A stretch of 41,581 bases of DNA from a virus. The position numbers and the translations under genes are program-made. Shown here piece after piece: positions 10,501-16,358 of this stretch. The DNA is taken from positions 1 through 41,581 of IMG/VR virus record IMGVR_UViG_3300031987_000002; one strand, written 5' to 3'. The notes below the pieces were generated by a model. That model was given only the letters and a program-made list of their open reading frames with translations. It did no database searches and was not told the origin of the DNA. Every line of letters starts with the position of its first letter. The first letter of the stretch is position 1.

Positions 10501-13500
10501 GGCTGTCCTGCTTCCACGCGGCCAGAATCCGCTTGTGCAGATCCTGGTTGTGCAGGAAGTTCTCCTCGTCCGCTGTCAGCTTCCGATACTCCTTCAGTAT
10601 CTGAGCCTTCCAGTTCGGGTCGATTTTGTTGCTGTCCATCACGCGCCTCTGTTTCGGGCTGATTGTCACTGTCTACTTTAGCATCAGTAGCCGTGGTTTT
10701 CTGGTCGATTTCAGGCTCGGCGGCATTAGATTTTTCGGCAATACCATCGCCATAGCCAGCAAGCCAGGCATCGGAAAGCTCATCGTTCATCCAGTCAGGT
10801 GGAGTGCGCTCGTCACCATCGGCGGCGGCCTGCTTTCCGGTATCTCTGGCCTGCTGCAGTTTCTCGGCGCGGCGGGCATCCTCGACTGGCACTGTGTCCG
10901 ACTTCTCCCGCGACTCCGCTGGGGCCTTTTCCTCGGCCTTTTTCTTCTGGGCCTGCTCAATACCCTCTTTGACGCTGGACGGCTTATCGGCGGCATCCTG
11001 ACCGCTTTCAGCGTTCGCCTTCTGGCGTTTGGCCTGCTCTCGTTTGAGCTTCTTGGTTCGCTTATGACCGGCACCGTAATGCTCGATGGCAGCGTCAAGC
11101 TCAGCATCAGACATATCCGGGATCTGCTTGCGAGTAACAGCCGCGATGTCGATTTCGTCCGGTGCACTGTCTGCCTCCTGCTCTACTGCCGGTTCCTCGG
11201 TAACTGGCTGGGCCTCCGGGGCCGGGTCGGCGGGCTCGGTATCACCCTGCTGGGCCGGGTTCTGCTTGTTGTCGATTACTGCATAATGCGTTCCCCAGCC
11301 ATCCTGCCGGGGCTCAACACGGTAGCTTTCCCCTGGATTCTCGCGGGTCAGGCGTTCGGCAATACCCTGAGCCTGTCGCTCAGAACCTGAGCGCTCCACA
11401 ATGCCAGGCTCGGGCGGATTCTCGATGTCCCGCTTACGCTGGTCGGCAGCCCGCTTAACTCGGTCGTAGCCTTCAAGGTGGCCATCCGGATCTTCGCCAT
11501 GCTCGGTCATGATCTGGTCAACGGCTTCCGGAGAGTCGGCCTGCTCAATCTGCCCCAATCGCTGTTCGCTGCGCTGCTGGTAACCCTCGGCACCGGCAAC
11601 GGCCGAGTCGGCGGTAACCTGATCCTGCTCTTGAGCGAGAGCCTCCGAAGCCGGCTTGCTGGTGTCGCCTTCTTTCAGCCAGCCCTTGAACTCGTCAACG
11701 CTCATGGGGCGCACGGGGCCAACCTGCCAATCAGGATCGAAGTTTGACTTGTAGGCCACCACGGCCGCCTGCTGGCTGGGATAGCCCATCATCACCTTAT
11801 GCTCATCAAAGCCGCCGGTTTCCTGGTCCAGCTGATCAATCACGAACACTTGGGAGGCGTCTGACTGAGGGCCAACGTATACGTCCACCTGCTCGGAGTC
11901 GGCCCCCTTGGTGCGCTTGATGTATCCGTAGTGGTCGCTCATTTCATGCTGCCACTCGGTACCGTCAGGGCGTTTACCCTTGCGAACGGAGCCCCGTGGG
12001 TTCTCCACGGCGACATCCATGCCCTGCACGCGAACATGGCCCTTTTTGTAGTTGCCAGCCTCAATCTGAGCCTCGGTCGGCTCAGGCAAGTCATTGGTGG
12101 GGCTGGTTGCCGCCTCACTAGCGGCCTCATCGACGGCCTTGCGCTCAGCGAATCCGGCCAGCTCTTTCAGGGTCCGGTCACGCTCGCCAATCAACCGCTC
12201 ATCCCATCCGGACGCACGGGCCTGTCCGGACAAGGTTTTCAACTTCTCCTGCAGCTGGGCAATCCGAGTGTCGTCGTCCATTTCCTCGGCGGTATCAACG
12301 GCCGCGTCCATGGCGTTTTGTTCGGCAAATGGCTGTGGCTGCGCATCAATCACTTCGCCGGTCTCCCGGTCGATGCTTTCACCTGCAAGGAACGACGCAT
12401 CCCCGGCCTCGGCTGCCTCTTGCTGGGCCTGCTGAGCCATTTGATCGGAAACGCCAGAGTCCACCGCCATCACGGCGGCCTCACTGATCGGCCCCTCGTT
12501 AGGGTCAAGGCCTAACTGCTCGGACGGCAATGTGCGCTCACTCAGCCGTTCAGTGGCGTATTGCGGCGGAACCTGGCCAGGGGATGTCCACTGCTGGCTA
12601 TCTTCGGCGGCCGGCTCCTTCTGTTCGGCGCCCTGAATAGGGGCCTGGGCCCCCATTGGGGTCATTTCCGGAGCGGCGTCAGTCTGCGCTTGTTCTTCCA
12701 GCTGACGCTCTTGCTCCTGTTGGCGCAAGGCCTCCTGCTCAGCCTCAAAACGCTGGCGCTGTCGCTTGCTGGCAAAACCTTCTGCCGCCCCGGTACCGCC
12801 GCCGGCAACACCACCGGCCAGGCCTTCCAGGGTGGCCGAACCAGCCACGCCCTCCCACGTTGGGCGGTCAAAACCTTCATTCTGAACTGCGGTGTTGGAG
12901 GCAAGCTGTTCATGGCCACCCTGCACCGCCTCAAGCGGCGCTTCTTTGGCAAAACCTTTGGCGGTCTCCTTGAGGACGCCAGGCTTTCCGCCGGTACCCG
13001 GGATGCGGCGCCCCATGCGGTTCACTGCCCGCTCTACGCCGGTGGTGCTGGCAACGGTTCCAAGCCCGGCGCCAATGCCAATCTGCCCAAGGTTTTCTCC
13101 GGAGTAGGCTTGCGCCTCCTGGGCGCGGGCCTCGGCTTCTTCCTCGGTCGCGCCGTTGGCCAGGTGTTCGGCCTTCACATCCTCGTAAATGCTGCTCTTG
13201 GTGAAACCGGCGCCCTGAGCCCCGCCCATGGCGCCAGACACCACCTGCCCACCCCGGCCTTTGGTCAGGGCCTGGACCGCAATCTGCGGCGCTGCGGTTC
13301 CGAGTGATTCAATGGTGGTATCAATAGGAGCGTCCGCGAAAGCCTCGCCGTAGGCCTTCATTTCTTCCCATGTGCTGCCGGACTCACGGGCGCGGCGCAT
13401 ATTCGCGGCATTGGCGTCCTGTTCGGCCCGGCGGCCGCCGGACTTCATGCTGTCTAGGTTTTCGTCAATTTCCCGAAGGCTCTTGGCGGTGTCGCTGCCG

Positions 13501-13736
13501 GCATTCACCGCACTGACGAACCCCTCCGCGCCACGGACAAAGCCCTGACCAACGGAAACGGCGGTATCTTTCAGCTCGTCGCCAATGCCGCGCTCTGCCC
13601 CATACTCCGGATCTTCGTATGGATTGCTTGGCTTCTTCGTCGCCGGCCTGGTCTTGGCCTGAGACTGACCGCCATAACCCTCCGGTTTCCGTTCCTCGGC
13701 ACCAAAGTTCGGATCATCGTAAGGATTGCTGGACAT
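1524..13736 (-). CDS. Giant polyvalent (DarB-like) protein: InPase-like, N6-adenine methyltransferase, SNF2 helicase, metallopeptidase-like, PLxRFG domains
   Basis: 4070 residues. Residues 3-14 and 37-48 are near-identical SNPYDDPNFGAE/SNPYEDPEYGAE motifs. A Gly/Ala-rich, possibly membrane-active stretch follows (about 140-320). Residues 553-690 resemble the inorganic-pyrophosphatase-like domain of polyvalent proteins (ENPRGSVRKG, HYGYIKRTKGAD, VDVYVGP, DEHKVMMGYPS). About 960-1000 is weakly RMF-like. 1026-1145 is a low-complexity linker overprinted by another frame. A class-N12-like N6-adenine methyltransferase spans about 1190-1450 (VLEPSMGIGNFFG; motif IV GNWPFA). An SNF2-type helicase spans about 1940-2560 (EVGTGKT about 1965; DEVHEF about 2147; QRNGRGQRQG about 2538). 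EEILVHKGL (about 2996) looks like a degenerate metallopeptidase site. YFPLKRFGDYFV (about 3393) is the PLxRFG motif, followed by amphipathic helices. By family it is probably packaged, injected and anti-restriction. Start: GGAGG and a TGATG overlap with the upstream gene. Confidence 0.88.
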   Translation of the reverse strand: MSSNPYDDPNFGAEERKPEGYGGQSQAKTRPATKKPSNPYEDPEYGAERGIGDELKDTAVSVGQGFVRGAEGFVSAVNAGSDTAKSLREIDENLDSMKSGGRRAEQDANAANMRRARESGSTWEEMKAYGEAFADAPIDTTIESLGTAAPQIAVQALTKGRGGQVVSGAMGGAQGAGFTKSSIYEDVKAEHLANGATEEEAEARAQEAQAYSGENLGQIGIGAGLGTVASTTGVERAVNRMGRRIPGTGGKPGVLKETAKGFAKEAPLEAVQGGHEQLASNTAVQNEGFDRPTWEGVAGSATLEGLAGGVAGGGTGAAEGFASKRQRQRFEAEQEALRQQEQERQLEEQAQTDAAPEMTPMGAQAPIQGAEQKEPAAEDSQQWTSPGQVPPQYATERLSERTLPSEQLGLDPNEGPISEAAVMAVDSGVSDQMAQQAQQEAAEAGDASFLAGESIDRETGEVIDAQPQPFAEQNAMDAAVDTAEEMDDDTRIAQLQEKLKTLSGQARASGWDERLIGERDRTLKELAGFAERKAVDEAASEAATSPTNDLPEPTEAQIEAGNYKKGHVRVQGMDVAVENPRGSVRKGKRPDGTEWQHEMSDHYGYIKRTKGADSEQVDVYVGPQSDASQVFVIDQLDQETGGFDEHKVMMGYPSQQAAVVAYKSNFDPDWQVGPVRPMSVDEFKGWLKEGDTSKPASEALAQEQDQVTADSAVAGAEGYQQRSEQRLGQIEQADSPEAVDQIMTEHGEDPDGHLEGYDRVKRAADQRKRDIENPPEPGIVERSGSERQAQGIAERLTRENPGESYRVEPRQDGWGTHYAVIDNKQNPAQQGDTEPADPAPEAQPVTEEPAVEQEADSAPDEIDIAAVTRKQIPDMSDAELDAAIEHYGAGHKRTKKLKREQAKRQKANAESGQDAADKPSSVKEGIEQAQKKKAEEKAPAESREKSDTVPVEDARRAEKLQQARDTGKQAAADGDERTPPDWMNDELSDAWLAGYGDGIAEKSNAAEPEIDQKTTATDAKVDSDNQPETEARDGQQQNRPELEGSDTEGVSEADSGRGELPAQPGSAQADSGRVEAGQPEDVAAADGGRADKQAGDRSAGTDVAGNGQPDGSGVPGDGRAGAGRENAPDDGAGEQSRGRSSTGVTPEPRSEAAPGPGNFHYDNPLEIVGGGQVQRFKKNQAAIERFNDIRDTGRSITEDDQRVIAAYTGWGSFGQELFQGTWKNPKPKKGWEERDAWLRDQLGQSEWEGMQRSIINAHYTDPPTVMAMWDMVKKMGFRGGRVLEPSMGIGNFFGMMPEELKTRSNLAGIELDPVTGGMAQMLYPDANINVMGYEESKTPDNFYDVVIGNWPFANIEVPDRRYQKLNPNLHDYFFLKGLDQTRPGGLVVGITTHGSMDKKNKVIRNELARKGELVAAYRLPTGAFQEYAGTKVVTDIIILRKRPERLGMVPTDAGWLDSVPVKTPSGEEVFINEYFANNPDNVIGTVDFGHGTTSGRPGLIVHRPDNVADRLKEIAAKVPDGAYLEDSGSKQISYVANHLDDREGSLVRDKDGALGVVRGEYIANASDVVKYAVKSEATTKAREDQLDRLIGLRKAYGELIDAERDVDESATAKRKELKRQYDSFVDEHGQLNGSFGLKYLQRIQDPFYPALAALERKAGEGYEPSDILTKSTIREPKKIKNPSVSEAYVVARNQYVNPTLGEIARIAKKSEQSVRKELIEKGAIFDLPNGDIESADIYLSGNVRQKLRQAKAALESGDTRMKRNVEALERVKPKDIPYFNIETQMGATWVPKEYYAQFVAEMLGLSSTSGIEVTYRAGQWKIRMDSDLNRRPEASSGYGTEKYPFSKLVNAAISNRPVTIKSKDTDGKEYVNTAATTEVNGKVAEMRMKFGEWVWSDPERREDLEREYNETRNSYAIPTYDGSFMAMEGMALSLGNGPFDLREHQQNAIWRALVTRKSINAHEVGTGKTFTMGGIAVESRRYGIAKKPLLLAHNANSKSVANEIQQMYPAAKILYIDNLDKKQIATRMRQIANDDWDTIVLPHSLINNIGFKEETLMQMAQQDIDELMAEAEEAAKDDGVEITKDMLGDPEEVKDELAKLRSPTAKELVKARNNIIASIKKQAIRSSKEGAIPFEDLGIDMVLVDEVHEFKKPPLATKMRIKGMNTQSNAKSIALRFMLKYVRGMNSGGNVHTFSGTPLTNSMTEAFHQMRYIMEEEMQEAGLDQWDGWFGSFAQEEMDIELTAAGEYESVTRLSKFVNTPELRRMVGQYMDVVFSEDMPEMQPRKTKSGKTLSDPSLTELERAELLNGRTEGAKDRPYKQVLNETADLTDDQRAHFAKIQEYAKQFRAMSGKERVKAMRRGDPQSPIVYEGLAAKVSFDARLMYAEELAGEEGKVPDDPNSKPSRVIKNVMEVYNSDERATQVIFTQLGLSKSATESITDENGNKRKRTKKVFSTAHDMVERMVQQGIPRHQIALVTGATSKDKRAAIADAMNRSEIRVVIGSTQSLGVGVNMQKNLRAMHHMDAPWMPGDLEQRNGRGQRQGNQWNTVREYRYLTDRIDGRRWQLLVKKQQFIEKFLKADDSVRIIDADGATDEDNDMLESFAEAAGDARVLQRAKIEKKINMVMQRERLHSQGIANAKRQVRNLTSSINSDQERVDRYESVNAEQRTTSSLKANAGNDFTATIDGKAYTERGKAQEALGQYVSKNIRMGSPVREVGTYGDLKLAIGMAENAAEPQLYADYGNGVEVLSNKPTIASFEATLRGFGDRLENLRRKIQENRDSRDRAEKVSKEPFQQADELKRLEKQLADLEQDLQDNPVAPPAWLRTGAPVETEVLWNGEPFTVTGHRWNDQGWYVLAEDKNGTVAIPYMEVKDGQGFTLYQEREFEAPGVVEKSGEGDGEQETPAFMRQSGAVSRGLSRDAVQATVDRFFERYPGAANVRVQIHDTARTLPGFDQARDSAAAISGQYVSTEDTLHLVRTAFDSRRSVNEALQEEILVHKGLGFFKVEDRNQLYRDVQQATQESREVKALWDQVVSDYEPVAKSAKLNKEQANRLYAEELLGSLAQTRINWLQRGWRTIFRAVKRLLVKAGWINDSIGVNELRSRIDLIARAFERGREAPRRDFSADIQGKGADIPAFSRTTANPSSIPRGQASAAFGKKMTRRIKGKLADLKPAGLGALPLMYLRDFAPKGMTALDRYLDEKRAMDADRNEMHTRYDQLAQRWLKERMSEGVVKDKVKTVLGLRDKNAAPLDKLMHDATIAGIDPSKPRKKNADKALYQILRARYEKLPATQQQLFKDVRDAYGDQVKAMEDAIAENIRKSAEFAKRRAARDLQLEIRKAKDELTGPEQDQAIEEAEEKYKKRVASADHGRTSRTMLLRQKFEQMRVDEPYFPLKRFGDYFVALREKDGTLRSFSMFEKAADMEEAAEQLGKDYPDLEVTTGRQSNKEDIQGAIDPGFVADIQELVSENVDDESLNDAIYQMYLETLPDFSMRKSFIHRKKVPGYDQDAMRVFASTMFHSSHQIARLKHNLEMDELVEQVEEQASDAEDSADAMTVANELRRRHEWVMNPKGGKLAQHITSFAFAYQLGITPAAAFVNTTQTFMMGVPVLGTRFKSERKATAELLKASGEFVKGRGHVEKNLTGDEKAAFDEFMRLGLIDKTQAHDLAGVGETGVEYSAVRHKVMGAISFMFHHAERYNREVTSLAAYRMGRNAGLNHKQAIKEAAELTWTVHFDYSSGNRARYMQGDTAKILLVFRQHSINMLSRLAIDMRQALKGESKEVRREAMRRLAGIYGMFALMAGMMGVPGAQALLTVLNFMDDDDDPWTAEDKIKRYVTEALGEDAAGIFFRGVPGELANLSLTERIGMGHLWFFSPYRELEGRDAYYYWMEQALGAAPAVIANVFSGLSIMGEGHIARGIETMLPKAGKDLLRGVRYSNEGVQSLNGYSMVDKASAWEVIAQSMGFMPASIAEKYDRNSALKNAEQRIIGERRNLLNRFAVATRTGDTEMRDRLRQKIREFNRRNPRVAITFDTIQSSMMRRAENRGKAREGVLIDKKLNYLRNELPGN
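10304..10639 (-). CDS. Candidate overlapping gene nested in the polyvalent gene (+1 frame), helical protein of unknown function
   Basis: A 111-residue frame lies wholly inside codons 1033-1145 of the giant gene. The ATG at 10639 is preceded by AGAGG with a 6-nt spacer, and the frame ends with TAA at 10304. The product looks like a normal soluble helical protein (NWKAQILKEYRKLTADEENF, RILAAWKQDSPKMWQRLMAA). Its codons are the G/C-ending ones favoured in this genome (CTG, AAG, GAC, CAG, GCG). The giant-gene frame over the same bases is low-complexity (Gly, Asp, Ala, Ser, Gln) with many A/T-ending codons such as GGA, CGA, GCA and CCA. The frame offset equals that of Rz1 in Rz. I do not recognise the family. 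Helical segments of this kind occur in other mobile-element polyvalent proteins, so it may be a former domain shifted in frame. An in-frame GTG at 10669 is a less likely start. Confidence 0.6.
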   Translation of the reverse strand: MDSNKIDPNWKAQILKEYRKLTADEENFLHNQDLHKRILAAWKQDSPKMWQRLMAAGLTNKLATVLQERMWQEMDSLMDQGYPVTDAREQAERMHLMMEPENSQEDEAVQA

Positions 13737-15883
13737 CAGTTGCCTCCAAGGTAAAGCTGCGACAGGCCGGGAACGCCGTATTTCTCGTCAAACTGCGCTG
13801 CGGTTTCTGGATTGTTTTGCAGGGCGCGGATATGGTTCGGATTCACCTTCGGGGTGTCCTTGCCCTCAATGGCCGGCCTCATCTGGCCGCTATTCGGGTC
13901 GAACACATAGGGAACCTGGCGGGTGCCCATGGTCGGGTCGCTCGGATCAATGGGCTCCTCAACCAGCTCAACCTTGAACGGCTCACGGTCAGACTTTGAG
14001 CTGCCTTCGCCACTGAGGATTTGCAGCTGCTTGGCAATCTCTCCGCGAACCGCCGGGTCTTCTGCGGCCTGGTACTCCTGGCGAAGTTGCTCAAGACGCT
14101 GGGCTTGCTGGATCTCAAAACCACGGGCCTCCTGTTCTCCGGCCAGGCGGCGTTCATCCAGCGCCAGGCGGGCGCCAGTGCGCTGGTTCTGCCCTTGCTG
14201 GGTCAACTCAGTGCGCTCAAGCATCGCGTCATTGCGGGATTCCTGAATGTCCCGCTGACGGCTGTCCGTCATTTGGTCGCTGGCAATGCCTCTCAGCGTG
14301 TTGAGCTGGTTCGCGGTCAGCTGACCATTCTGCGCCCCTTCATAAGCGGTGCTGGCTGCGTTGAGCGCCTTTCGGGTCGCGTCATCCTGAACACTGCTAT
14401 CCCGACCGATGTAGAAGTTGTCCCGGCGGCTCTTAGCCTGGAAGCCGGCGGCCGGGCCTTCGCCAAACTCAGGGGTCCGGGCGAACAGGTTTTCCACCGC
14501 CTGCTGATTCTGCGGGGAGCGGGGAGCCGTGTTGATATTTTCCTCAAACGGCTTGCCATTGACGGTAAAGCCCTTGCCGATCACCCCGCCTGAAAAGCTA
14601 TTGCCCTGGCGAGTGACGTTGTTCGGCATATCCTGCTGGGCAGGGTCAGGCTGCGGCGGGGCCTGAACGAAACCAACGGCCTGTTCTCGGCGCTGCTGGC
14701 CGGCACCTGCTGGGCTCATATCGGTATCGCTGGCGGCTGCCGGCGCAGTTGATGCTGTCGGCTCGTCATTGGGCGCGGCGGGGGCCTCCGGGCGGCCGAC
14801 ATCACCGCCAATCGCGGCACCGCCGGCCGCACCGACAACAGTCCCTGTTCCTCTAAGTGCTTTCTCGGCCAGGTCGCCCTTATACCGTCCACGGGTCAGG
14901 ACACGGGCGCCAGTGTCCAGCACCTTGCCGGTCATACTGCCGGCCTTGTTGCCGGCAAAGCCGCCGACGACAGCGCCGCCCTGGGTGCCGGCCAGCTCGG
15001 TATCCGTCTCCTGCTTGTCGCGGTAGAGGTTGTCGGCTAGGCCGAAGGTCAGGGCTGAGCCCATATCGGACGCGGCGCCAAGGCCTCGCAGTGCCGCGAA
15101 ATGCAGCATATCCCCAACGGAGCCGTCGCCAGTGGGCTCGGGAAGATTGAACCGCTCTGCGTACCGGGCGGTAGAGTCTTCTTCCATGCCGTCCATGATC
15201 GGCTCAAGAGCCAGGCCAAAAACGCCGGGCTTGCCATGCTTGTTCAGGAATCCACGGGCCTTTGATCCTGCACCACGAACCGCCTGGTCCCGACTCTTTG
15301 AGGGCTGTGAAGGCTTGGATTTGGCATCACGGAATTTCTTGTCCTGCGCTGACCGCTCAGCTTCATACGCGGCTGTATCGGCCATGCGGGATGTCTTGGC
15401 GTTGGCTCGGCCCTGGTGATCCAGCCCGCCGGGCGCCTTGCCCTGAGTCTTTGAAGGCTCGACCGTTGCAGGCAATCCACCCTTCTGCCCTTGAACCGGT
15501 ACCAGCTCCCGGGAACTGGACGGCATAAAGCCACGGCCGGTCTGGCCCTTGGAGTTAGAGTAGAAGTCGGTCGGCCCCTTGGCCTCGGGTGGCGGAAGCG
15601 CCTTCGGCTTCGGATTCCCTGGGAGACCGCCTTTCTGCGGTCTGGTGGTGGCTACATCACGGGAAGACGAAGGCATGGCGCCCCGGGCGGTGGCGCCTTC
15701 CTTGTTGGTGTAAAAGTTATTCGGCTTTGGCTGCTCTGGCTTGCTCTGAACCGCAAGCTGCTTGGAGGGAGAAGGAGAAGCGGCGCCGGCCTGACCGCTG
15801 CCGTTGGCCGGCTTCGGAATGGCTCTGGTTTTACTCTTTCTTTTCTCGTCCTCGCGCTGGGCGCTGATCTGAAATCCTTGCAT
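13736..15883 (-). CDS. Putative internal virion/ejection protein, 715 aa
   Basis: I do not recognise a named family. The first 150 residues are basic, proline-rich and probably disordered. They hold a duplicated block (residues 55-88 and 105-138, period 50) containing FYxNxxGxTxRGxMPSSSR and QKGGLP. Residues about 255-370 are Gly/Ala-rich and weakly hydrophobic (GGAVVGGFAGNKAGS, GTVVGAAGGAAIGGDVG), suggesting membrane insertion. Residues about 540-630 are a charged, Gln/Arg-rich coiled coil. Such layouts are common in internal head proteins that podoviruses eject to bridge the envelope. It is cotranscribed with the giant polyvalent gene (1-nt TGATG overlap), which supports a shared ejection role. 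The ATG at 15883 follows AGGTG by 7 nt and overlaps the 3' end of the membrane-protein gene by 53 nt. Confidence 0.6.
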   Translation of the reverse strand: MQGFQISAQREDEKRKSKTRAIPKPANGSGQAGAASPSPSKQLAVQSKPEQPKPNNFYTNKEGATARGAMPSSSRDVATTRPQKGGLPGNPKPKALPPPEAKGPTDFYSNSKGQTGRGFMPSSSRELVPVQGQKGGLPATVEPSKTQGKAPGGLDHQGRANAKTSRMADTAAYEAERSAQDKKFRDAKSKPSQPSKSRDQAVRGAGSKARGFLNKHGKPGVFGLALEPIMDGMEEDSTARYAERFNLPEPTGDGSVGDMLHFAALRGLGAASDMGSALTFGLADNLYRDKQETDTELAGTQGGAVVGGFAGNKAGSMTGKVLDTGARVLTRGRYKGDLAEKALRGTGTVVGAAGGAAIGGDVGRPEAPAAPNDEPTASTAPAAASDTDMSPAGAGQQRREQAVGFVQAPPQPDPAQQDMPNNVTRQGNSFSGGVIGKGFTVNGKPFEENINTAPRSPQNQQAVENLFARTPEFGEGPAAGFQAKSRRDNFYIGRDSSVQDDATRKALNAASTAYEGAQNGQLTANQLNTLRGIASDQMTDSRQRDIQESRNDAMLERTELTQQGQNQRTGARLALDERRLAGEQEARGFEIQQAQRLEQLRQEYQAAEDPAVRGEIAKQLQILSGEGSSKSDREPFKVELVEEPIDPSDPTMGTRQVPYVFDPNSGQMRPAIEGKDTPKVNPNHIRALQNNPETAAQFDEKYGVPGLSQLYLGGN
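15470..15721 (-). repeat. Two-copy tandem repeat, 150-nt period, within the 715-aa protein
   Basis: Residues 55-88 and 105-138 of the 715-aa protein are similar over 34 positions. Shared points are FY.N..G.T.RG.MPSSSR, then QKGGLP, in a proline-rich spacer. This is an internal duplication in a likely disordered N-terminal region. Sequence recognition by a packaging partner or protease is possible but is inference only. Confidence 0.7.
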
Positions 15884-16334
15884 GAGGTGGCACCTGATTC
15901 GACCGTATCTTTCGGGAATCTTCCCGACACGGCGGATTCAGGGCCAACCCTACAGGGGGCGATGGGAGCGCAAGGCGCTCGGGCATGATTTTCTTGCCTC
16001 CGGCCAGCATGGCCACCGCGAATATCACGGCAAACACCCCGATCACCAGCATGTACGCCAGATAGGTTGGAGCCATTTCACTGGTGGCTGGGCCATGAAA
16101 CAGGAGCGGACCAAGCGATCTGTCCTGACCAATGACGAACACGAAGACAGGTACCGCCCAAATACTCGCAAAGGGCAGTGCAATCCAATGCTTCGGCCAC
16201 TCGTCCTTGAGGCTTTTGCCGGTCACGCGGGCAAGAAACGCCGACAGTCCGAAAAGGACCACGTAGGCAACGAGGACCGTAAAGACGTTGAGCCCCCAAA
16301 TCTCGGGGAAGTCGGATAAGGTGAAAGTAGGCAT
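15831..16334 (-). CDS. Putative three-helix membrane protein, 167 aa
   Basis: Unknown family. Three hydrophobic segments are visible: about residues 15-37 (TVLVAYVVLFGLSAFLA), 50-69 (WIALPFASIWAVPVFVFVIG) and 89-111 (YLAYMLVIGVFAVIFAVAML). The last 50 residues are polar, Pro/Arg-rich and end REKKE. The ATG is preceded by GAGGGAACC and lies 24 nt after the upstream stop. The 3' end runs through a copy of the CCCTGTAGGGTT element and a perfect palindrome, and overlaps the next gene by 53 nt. The distal coding part is therefore probably constrained by regulation, or is a late extension of the gene. A holin-like or ejection-channel role is possible from its place before the ejection genes, but nothing shows it. 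Confidence 0.6.
   Translation of the reverse strand: MPTFTLSDFPEIWGLNVFTVLVAYVVLFGLSAFLARVTGKSLKDEWPKHWIALPFASIWAVPVFVFVIGQDRSLGPLLFHGPATSEMAPTYLAYMLVIGVFAVIFAVAMLAGGKKIMPERLALPSPPVGLALNPPCREDSRKIRSNQVPPHARISDQRPARGREKKE
15912..15927 (-). other. Perfect 16-nt palindromic hairpin ahead of the ejection unit
   Basis: TCGGGAATCTTCCCGA pairs 7 nt on each side around a 2-nt centre (6-bp stem with a 4-nt loop in RNA). It lies between element copy C and the ATG at 15883, inside the 3' end of the membrane-protein gene. No T-run follows on the minus strand, so a simple terminator is unlikely. An operator or a leader-RNA structure would fit. Confidence 0.45.
15946..15960 (-). promoter_or_regulatory. 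Copy C of the conserved CCCTGTAGGGTT element, ahead of the ejection genes
   Basis: The minus-strand reading is GCCCCCTGTAGGGTT, followed by GG. It lies about 63 nt before the ATG of the 715-aa gene and within the 3' part of the membrane-protein gene. It shares 14 nt (CCCCCTGTAGGGTT) with copy A at 40481-40495. See the finding on this element for its placement logic. Confidence 0.5.
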
Positions 16335-16358
16335 GGTTCCCTCATGCTCCTATGCTGG

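Noticed and set aside
10626-11390. Hydrophobic plus-strand frame of 254 codons resembling a membrane protein
   Set aside because: It is the antisense of a Lys/Glu/Ala-rich part of the giant gene, where antisense gives Leu/Phe; no start signal and no context.
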